From NCBI GenBank assembly GCA_936432065.2, contig OW386291.2, forward strand, positions 100,567,823-100,631,822: 64,000 bases of DNA, in the 5' to 3' direction. Below, piece by piece: positions 57,618 to 64,000 of this stretch. The DNA is from Rutpela maculata. Lineage: Eukaryota; Arthropoda; Insecta; Coleoptera; Cerambycidae. Within the stretch, counting starts at the first letter, position 1; each line of letters starts with the position of its first letter. Below the pieces are notes generated by a model. That model had not been told where the DNA came from. It did no database searches and saw nothing but the letters and a program-made list of their open reading frames with translations. The position numbers were made by a program, and so were the translations under genes.

Positions 57618-58453
57618 TTCAACTAGCAACAGTACTTGTTTTTTCCTTTTCCATATGTTGCACTTACAGTGTACTTCACTTCAATGTTGTTGCAAGAAAA
57701 TTAATTTTTCGACATAGTTATAAGTTGCTTTTTGGAAGGAAGTGAAAGGAAATTGATAGGAAAGTAAATAGTAGAAGGGGAAAAAAGAGGCAGAAAAGGA
57801 TGTAAACCTGTCTCCTTTCCACAGTTGTTTCCTACCTTCTCTCTCTCTCTCTCTCTCTTTCTTTATTTCTCTCAACTAATCTTACTTCCATCCAAAGTAT
57901 TCACAACACGTACCTTTTTTACTCCCATGACACTTAGATTACATTGGTTTCATTTCATTCAGCAAGCAAAAAAAGGAAGAGGGAAAATCCTTTCTCTCAA
58001 CTTTCTTGCTTTAATTTTAATTTTTTAATAGGATTTTTCAAGTTCTATACCAATACAATGTCTTTTTCATAGACGCAGGTTGGTTTCAACTAGCAACAGT
58101 ACTTGTTTTTTCCTTTTCCATATGTTGCACTTACAGTGTACTTCACTTCAATGTTGTTGCAAGAAAATTGATTTTTCAACATAGTTATAAGTTGCTTTTT
58201 GGAAGGAAGTGAAAGGAAATTGGTAGGGGAGTAAATAGTAGAAGGGGAAAAAAGAGGCAGAAAAGGATGTAAACCTGTCTCCCTTCCACTGTTGTTTCCT
58301 ACCTCTCTCTCTCTTTCTTTCTTTATTTCTCTCAACTAATCTTACTTCCATCCAAAGTAGTCACAACACGTACCTTTTTTACTCCCATTTAATAGGATTT
58401 TTCAAGTTCTATACCAATAAAATGTCTTTTTCATAGACGCAGGTTGGTTTCAT
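57618..58453. repeat. Tandem direct duplication, unit about 467 bp
   Basis: Unit 1 (57618-58084) and unit 2 (58085-58453) are almost identical, from TTCAACTAGCAACAGTACTT to CATAGACGCAGGTTGG. Unit 2 lacks about 100 bp (57928-58027 of unit 1) and has a shorter CT run. The CT microsatellite in unit 1 spans 57838-57858. Confidence 0.92.
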
Positions 58454-58630
58454 CAACTTGGTTTTGCTTTTATTAGATTCAGCACTCAAAAAAAACCTAG
58501 AAAACGACACCCCACTTGCCTATTTTGGTTTTCGATAATTACCCTCCCTCCCCCCACCCGAAAAACACCTCTTCAATTTTTAGGGAATCTTCAGATTCTT
58601 CAAATTTATGATACAAATAACTCATAAAGG

Positions 58631-60282
58631 GGTTAATTTTTTCGTTGTTGATGTGCTTCTGGGTTATTTTACCTGCACTGTCTGCATTTAAGTAATAGCT
58701 CCCAACATTTAGCCTCCTTTACTGTTATCTCTTATATCAGATATTTCCATTATTTATCAAAAAGTAACTGTAGAAGGTAGTGTTTCTTCGCTTTTGCTTA
58801 CTTTTGACTTGCCCTGGGAATTAATCAAGGCCAATTTATTTTAAGACTACGGATGAACTCAGGAAAGCTGTTTTACTAAGGTTAAGTATAGAGGGTCATG
58901 ATTACGGCAAATAGTTGTGACACATTCAGCTTCGCCACTTATATACCACATAACAAACTTTTAATGTTGTTGTGTTTCTGTGAAGTATATCGTGGGACAT
59001 AAGACGTTTATCATATATGTAATATAGTTATTTTTATTAATATTATTATAAATAAGCAAGTGATGAAATATTTTGCTATTCCGAAGACCATTCTTGATTT
59101 TATGTAAGTTTCAATACTGCCGATAACTGACAACTTAGTAATATGTATTTAAAACTACGTTCTTGGTATTACGATTTATATGAAAATATAACTGAAAAAT
59201 ATTGTATAAAGTTATAGGCACTAATATTTATAAGTTACAGGTTGTGAGGAGGTAAGGTACTTAAACTATATCTTTATTAGACATAAAATATTACAAAATC
59301 CCAAGGCGATAGGTGTTGCACGAGTTCGTGATCTTGAACGTTTTTGTGGGGCATTTAATACCACCCATAGGACCGTATAAAATGCTTCTCGAGACGTAAA
59401 GACATCACGCGATATAACATTTCAAAATTTATATGTTCATGTCAAACACTTAAATATGGGGAGTCTGAGGTACAAGCAAAGCATGAGTCGTTAACTAAAT
59501 GCTATAGGGGATGAGAAAAACTGTAATTAATGTCTGTGACTCTTAAAAATAATTTTGCTCTTAACAAAACACTATGTGCTAAATAAACGCAACCTTTTCC
59601 AGAAAAATGAAAATTTGTTCACTAATTGATTAATATTTATTTTTCTACTCCCCTATATAAATTTGCTGTTTTCTGTACGGTCTGTAGAATGGATAAGTAG
59701 GCAATTACAGTTAACTGAACGGATACATTTCATATCAGTTCTAGGATGGATATGAAATGAAACCGACCAATCACAGTTCGTGTATTAAGTACATAGACAA
59801 CTATTCGTTTTAAAATCAAATTAGTGCGTAAGCTGTCAAAGTAACTGTCAGTGAGTACTGTCAGTGTGTATTTGTGTAATATATTAATGTTTAATAAATT
59901 TGTAGTTTTGTTAAGCTGGTCGTAGAAAAAGTATACTGAACAACTCGAGTGGATTATGCATATCGCACTCAAAAGATTTGAAGCACTCCGCCTACGGCGT
60001 CGTGCTCAAACTTCTTTATTGTGCGATATGGATATCATATACACTCTTGTTGCACAAACTACTATTAATGTATTCATTGTTTCTTTTGACATGTTCTGAA
60101 ATAGGATTTGCGAGATCGGATCTTTTCATCAATTTCCAGATACTATTTAGTGAAGCATATTATATTTGAAAATCATTTCAGAAGCGAAAAGTCGATCAAC
60201 AATTAATACTTAATTGCAACTAGTTAGAGAATTTTTGGACCCCAACTACATCTACTACTAAATATTCTGATGTGACAAATAG
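58631..60282. other. No gene recognised
   Basis: AT-rich non-coding. Only a short inverted pair CATTTCATATC ... GATATGAAATG at about 59727-59760. Confidence 0.35.
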
Positions 60283-60640
60283 ATGATCTTTGTACGGTCG
60301 TTACAGGCAAAAATATTTCTTGATAAAATTCTGCAAGGGGACGTTTGCTCTAAGGTCACACATCACGGTTTTGTAGCCGACAGTCAAGCAGTCCTCAAAG
60401 CGGTATGTTCCTCTATAATTACTTTCCAGAGTTCCGAGACGAACTTTGGAAGGGCTTGTCAGAAATAGTGTGGTAAATGTTGCATGTTTTGGGCCAGGAT
60501 TGAACTTCACATAGCAAGGAAGCGGATGCATTGGCCAGTAGGGAGCTAGACAAATGGCAGATGCTTTCAAAATGTGAGTCTGAAGGCGGTTATTACGAAA
60601 TCCTTGGAGTACACATCGTACAAACAATTCTATCCTACAA
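60283..60640 (+). pseudogene. LINE RNase H relic
   Basis: FVRSLQAKIFLDKILQ leads into VADSQAVLKAVCSSIITFQS (SDSQAALKAL block; Asp retained). In another frame, HVLGQD then TSHSKEADALASRELDKWQM stands where WVPGHxxIxGNExADxLARxG is expected; the GN is lost. Family is the same Jockey/I-like RNase H as at 10.98 kb. Stops and shifts make it inactive. A repeat resembling the 10.33-kb UTR-like sequence follows at 61.2 kb. Confidence 0.55.
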
Positions 60641-61119
60641 GAAATATGTCCCCCGAAGGGCCTCTCTTGCACCGTATTCTCTTTAGTCTCCATATAGAAG
60701 GGATGATAATTCAGGGAAAACAAGATCGCAAGAAGCGAACCGTATGTCCTCTAAAACATGGTGCTGATGTCAAAAAGCAGGAAGTGGGACAAAACTGACA
60801 AGAAGTCATGAGTAAGAAGATGAACTGATTAGACTAAGACTAAGCAATCTCGGAATGGCCTTGTTCGGCATTATAAAATATAGGTAACATTGGTCATTAA
60901 GGAGGCCTACGGAATACGGAATGAACATGAAATTTAAGCAATGGTTGTAAGCAAATTCGAGATTGATGAAGAGCAGAAGAATTCAAAATCAGCGTGATTA
61001 CCAGAATGATACCAGAAGACTCTGAATCAATTAATCAAAGTGGTGATATGCTACTGCAAACTTAGGAAACATCTATTACTGTAGATTTTGAACTATTATT
61101 CTTGGTTGAGGTAAAGACC

Positions 61120-61340
61120 TTGAGGGAGGCGTCTGTCCTTGCCGTGTTTGATAGGCAGATTCTATAAAATAATGTATTAACTACATAGTCTTTTTACCAC
61201 GTTTATTTGTGTACAGTTTAAACTTTATTAACAATAAATGGTATTATTGAACTCTTGAATATTTCTTGATTGAATGATCAACTTTTACTTTAACCTATCA
61301 GGCGTTTTTGTGTGAACAGAATATAAATGATTCTCATTAG
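61120..61340 (+). repeat. LINE 3'-UTR-like repeat, second copy
   Basis: Shares AATAAATGGTATTATT, TGATTGAATgAT and TTTTTGTGTG in order with 10330-10530, same orientation. Lies about 500 bp downstream of the RNase H relic. Confidence 0.5.
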
Positions 61341-61589
61341 ATTATCAAATCTGTTTTATTCAGAACAACGACCAGAGCACGAAAATTAATGGTAGATATT
61401 TTAAAAAAAGAAATTAAGAAGCGTTTAGGATTATGACAAGTGCTCATCAGAAAGCGCGATTGGAGATAGTAATAAGAAATCTATGGTGGGCATGACTTTT
61501 CCCGTCACCTTTTCTCGTTTACTACAGGACTCCGGTCCTCTTGGTGTCTCACATAAATTCAATCGATCCTCACTCAGACGAGTGGTTCA

Positions 61590-63576
61590 CTAGGGTAGGT
61601 CGAAAAAACACTTTTTTAATTTTTCTATCGCTATACCCCGGAGAAGTTGTCTATCGTCTAGCTAAACAAAATGAAAAAAAATCAAAATAAAAATAATGAA
61701 AAACATCTTCGGTTCGCGCATCACACTCAAACTTTAGAAAAATGGCGAAATTTTGCTGTTTCTCGTCAATTTCTACTAATTTTATTTTTTTATTGTTAGT
61801 AAACAAACATATATTATCATTTCTAATTTTGTTATTCAAAACAGTGCACTTTAAAGCCAGATTCTTGGTAAAATTCTGGCATAATAGATTTTGATAGGAG
61901 GATCGTCCTAATGAAGCCGTCTCTTTCGTCAGCGCCACACACTATCTATTGCTTCTCACATCGTTGACAAAAGCAAAATAAGAAGAGGAAGAACTCATAA
62001 CAGAAATGATTTGCAGAGTCAGTCTATTAAGGAAACACTACATGATCTGTACTTTGTTGGCAGAAAAGACGAAACGATGGTGATTAACAAAATCAATTCA
62101 AAGCGTTTTCGCAGAACTGAAAAAGAGGGCCATTATTCTCTCATACAATATTGGCCATATTTCTCTCACTACAGGACTTTCTAAAGATGTAGCTTCTACC
62201 ACAATTTCCCATTTGACTACACGTGAGATTTCCCTTGAAGGACTTGATGTGATTGGAATTGATGGAACTGTAATTTACTGGTTGGAAAAGAGGTGGACTA
62301 TATCTCCTACACTTCAATTAACTGGCATTTCATCACCTATTTCATCACTTGGTTGGTGTTAAAAAACAGCTCCTCCTTCAGTGGATTGATTGAGAAAAAA
62401 CTGACTGGCTGTGAAAAACTTCTACTGGATCGCTTTGAACGTGGTGACAGAAAAGTGCTGAGCAAGAATCCATTATACTGCTTGATATTTCTGCTGCCAT
62501 AAATTCAGGTACAATTTTAGAAGATTTAGCAGCTCATGATCCTGGTCCGCTTTCACACTTAAGATGGTTGACGACAGGAAGCAGAGTTCTCAGACTACAC
62601 GTGAGCTTAGAAAAACCTACTGATGAAGTTAGGCAGTTGATATATTTTATTTAGCAAAATTACATGCCTCTCTGATTCAAAATTAAAACCAGCAAAAATT
62701 TCATAAATGGTCCAAAGATAGTTTCTGAAGCCATCAGGGTACGTAACTTAATATTATTTGCAAGTCATCAACCCCGTAACTGAGCGAAACGCTTTCTTTG
62801 CTCAACCCGAAAATTTGATCCTTGCAATGATTGTGGATGAAGGAAGACATTTCAGAGAACTGGGGCTGCGCCGAGTGTTGAAAACTAGATCATTTTCCAA
62901 GGAAAAGACTATTCGAAACTTCCCCACGCAAAGACTCAACTTCAAAGCAACAAACTACGTCAACTTGATTTGCGGGATAGTTGCAATATCTCTTCACCTC
63001 CACTGTTAAGGAACATCACGGATGAGGATATGGTGTGTAAACTTCTGACCGAAGCAGCTGCGAAAGTGTGTGGCGCTGCCGCAAGAGACGGCTTCATTAG
63101 GACGACCCTCCTATTAAATTTTGTTATGTGAGAATTTTCACAAAAATATGACTTTAAAGTGCACTCTATTGATTAACAAAATTATAAATAATAAATATAT
63201 TCAACGTTTATTTACTAAATCGAAAAAGTAAAATTAGCAGAAATTATGAAATATTGAAATTCTTACAAAAAATTGTTTTTTATAAGCTTTTTGCACGAAC
63301 AATAAATATTTTGAAACTAAGATTTAATTATTTTTTTTCATGTTCCTCATGCCCCAAACTTCACATGAGGACTTATAGCGTTTTCATAGTAGTGAGTTTG
63401 GTAACTATAAAATATTGACGAAAAACGGCAAAATTTCGCCATTTTTTAAAACTGAGTGCGTTGCGCGAACGGAAGATATTTTTTGATTTGAAAATTTGTT
63501 TTTTTCATTTTGCTTAACTAGGTTTTTCCGGAGTATAGCCATAGAAAAATAAAAGTGTTTTCTCGGCCCACCCTAG
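61590..63576. mobile_element. Long-TIR, possibly hAT-like element with gene relic
   Basis: Left arm 61590-61945 and right arm 63067-63576 are inverted copies (TAGGGTAGGTCGAAAAAACA pairs with TGTTTTCTCGGCCCACCCTA; ATAGGAGGaTCGTCCTAATG pairs with CATTAGGACGACCCTCCTAT; GTGCACTTTAAAG pairs with CTTTAAAGTGCAC). The right arm has about 170 extra bases (63246-63415). Ends begin TAGGG, compatible with the loose hAT terminus pattern; I could not confirm an 8-bp duplication. The interior holds the gene relic at 61990-63120, whose C-terminal codons run into the right arm. Confidence 0.85.
61990..63120 (+). pseudogene. Multicopy protein relic (RWLTT / RNAFFAxPEN / VCG-RDGFIR)
   Basis: Blocks in order: LYFVGRKDETMVINKINSKR (62050), a degraded IGIDGT near 62250, LIEKKLTGCEKLL (62385), HDPGPLSHLRWLTTGSRVLR then LHVSLEKPTDEVRQLIYF (62540-62650), NPVTERNAFFAQPENLILAM then IVDEGRHFRELGLRRVLKTR (62767-62890), LNFKATNYVNLI, SPPLLRNITDEDM (63000) and TEAAAKVCGAAARDGFIRTT (63050). 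I recall the same block order in uncharacterised multicopy arthropod proteins; CDGT and the RW block also recall hAT-type RNase H-fold transposases, so it may be the element's own transposase. Several stops and shifts; a deletion after DEDM. Function is inference. Confidence 0.55.
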
Positions 63577-64000
63577 CGGTCAGTTCATCTACAGTTAAAC
63601 AATTGAAAAAAGGCAGACAACATTCATTACCTACCGATATTATCAATGAAGATATTTTTTATTTCAACTTTTAAAATAATAATACATATTGCTGATTACA
63701 TGAAAATATAAAACAAAGTTTAACAAACCATGTGTCGGAAAAATTCTTAGCTAACGCACGTTATTCTACTTAACAAATATTCTAAAATTATAATTGTAAA
63801 TAAGCAGACCAAATTGTCGGCTCGATCTAATTAATTAAACAAACTGCGTTTTCCTATTACACTAAGAAATTTTATTAAAATTTACTGATGTTGAATTTAA
63901 AAAGCAAACAGCAAAATGTCTTCTATACATTTTAATTCGAATCCGTCAATTTCAATTTTCGGAGGCCCGAAAATGTTTACAAATTTTGCAGACAAAGTAC
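63577..64000. other. No gene recognised
   Basis: AT-rich non-coding sequence to the end of the window. Confidence 0.4.

Larger units (their letters stand above)
56764..58630. mobile_element. TIR element carrying the cysteine-rich gene family
   Basis: Left arm about 56764-57003 and right arm about 58388-58630 are inverted copies: GCTGAATCTAATAAAAaCAA pairs with TTGcTTTTATTAGATTCAGC; AACTTGAAAAATCC pairs with GGATTTTTCAAGTT; CCTAAAAATTG pairs with CAATTTTTAGG. The interior holds a minus-strand gene relic (57000-57573) and a tandem duplication (57618-58453) that includes part of the right arm. Its arms show no obvious similarity to those of the 33-kb element, although the cargo family is the same. 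Confidence 0.8.

Noticed and set aside
57681..58351. Basic Glu/Arg-repeat open frames on the minus strand
   Set aside because: Come from the CT microsatellite in the tandem duplication.
60301..60723. 140-residue minus-strand open frame
   Set aside because: Antisense to the RNase H relic; the recognisable motifs are on the plus strand.

Overview
The window looks like a repeat-dominated arthropod nuclear genome, most likely an insect. It is AT-rich and its non-coding DNA is packed with TEs typical of insects: CR1/Jockey-like and RTE-like LINEs, an R4/Dong-like LINE, a Ty3/gypsy pol, a Penelope-type GIY-YIG relic, mariner-type transposase relics, a tRNA-derived SINE and many long-inverted-repeat elements. 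I cannot fix the species. I found no convincing host single-copy gene, no tRNA or rRNA gene and no CRISPR array. Everything recognisable as coding belongs to mobile elements or to multicopy gene relics carried inside inverted-repeat elements.

Layout. 1-2192: one long-TIR element (left end cut by the window edge). 2600-3300: LINE endonuclease relic. 4565-4884: tRNA-derived SINE. 6600-6860: mariner-type relic. 7418-7835: dispersed repeat with a second copy at 31289. 8250-11600: Penelope-type and Jockey/I-like RNase H relics around a 560-bp foldback element. 13697-14127: second foldback. 15937-18395: 5'-truncated Ty3/gypsy pol with a candidate LTR (minus). 18728-19985: decayed LINE. 23388-24754 and 25172-26785: two large inverted-repeat elements. 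27040-27430: CGGTTTTC-type tandem repeats. 27612-28491: LINE 3' end. 28683-31156: R4/Dong-like LINE with an intact 3' two-thirds, flanked by TAA repeats on both sides. 33133-35059: TIR element with a PIN-like/cysteine-rich gene relic. 35241-40340: two LINE 3' ends, the second belonging to a nearly complete CR1-like element. 44340-48750: LINE relics and a second SINE. 50640-53318: CR1-like LINE with a 190-bp ATTT tail. 54315-58640: mariner C-terminus, another TIR element, then a TIR element carrying the same cysteine-rich cargo family as the one at 33 kb. 61590-63576: long-TIR element carrying another multicopy gene family.

How it fits together. LINEs and the SINE would move by reverse transcription; most copies here are 5'-truncated, frameshifted or interrupted by stops, so the window is largely a TE graveyard. 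The least decayed ORFs are the R4-like LINE (no internal stop seen over 783 codons) and the CR1-like LINE at 35.6-40.3 kb (about one frameshift in each ORF). The most unusual theme is a set of elements with very long inverted repeats (about 90-550 bp). Several contain no recognisable complete transposase, but do contain decayed pieces of non-transposase, apparently multicopy protein families. Family names come from motif recall without database search.
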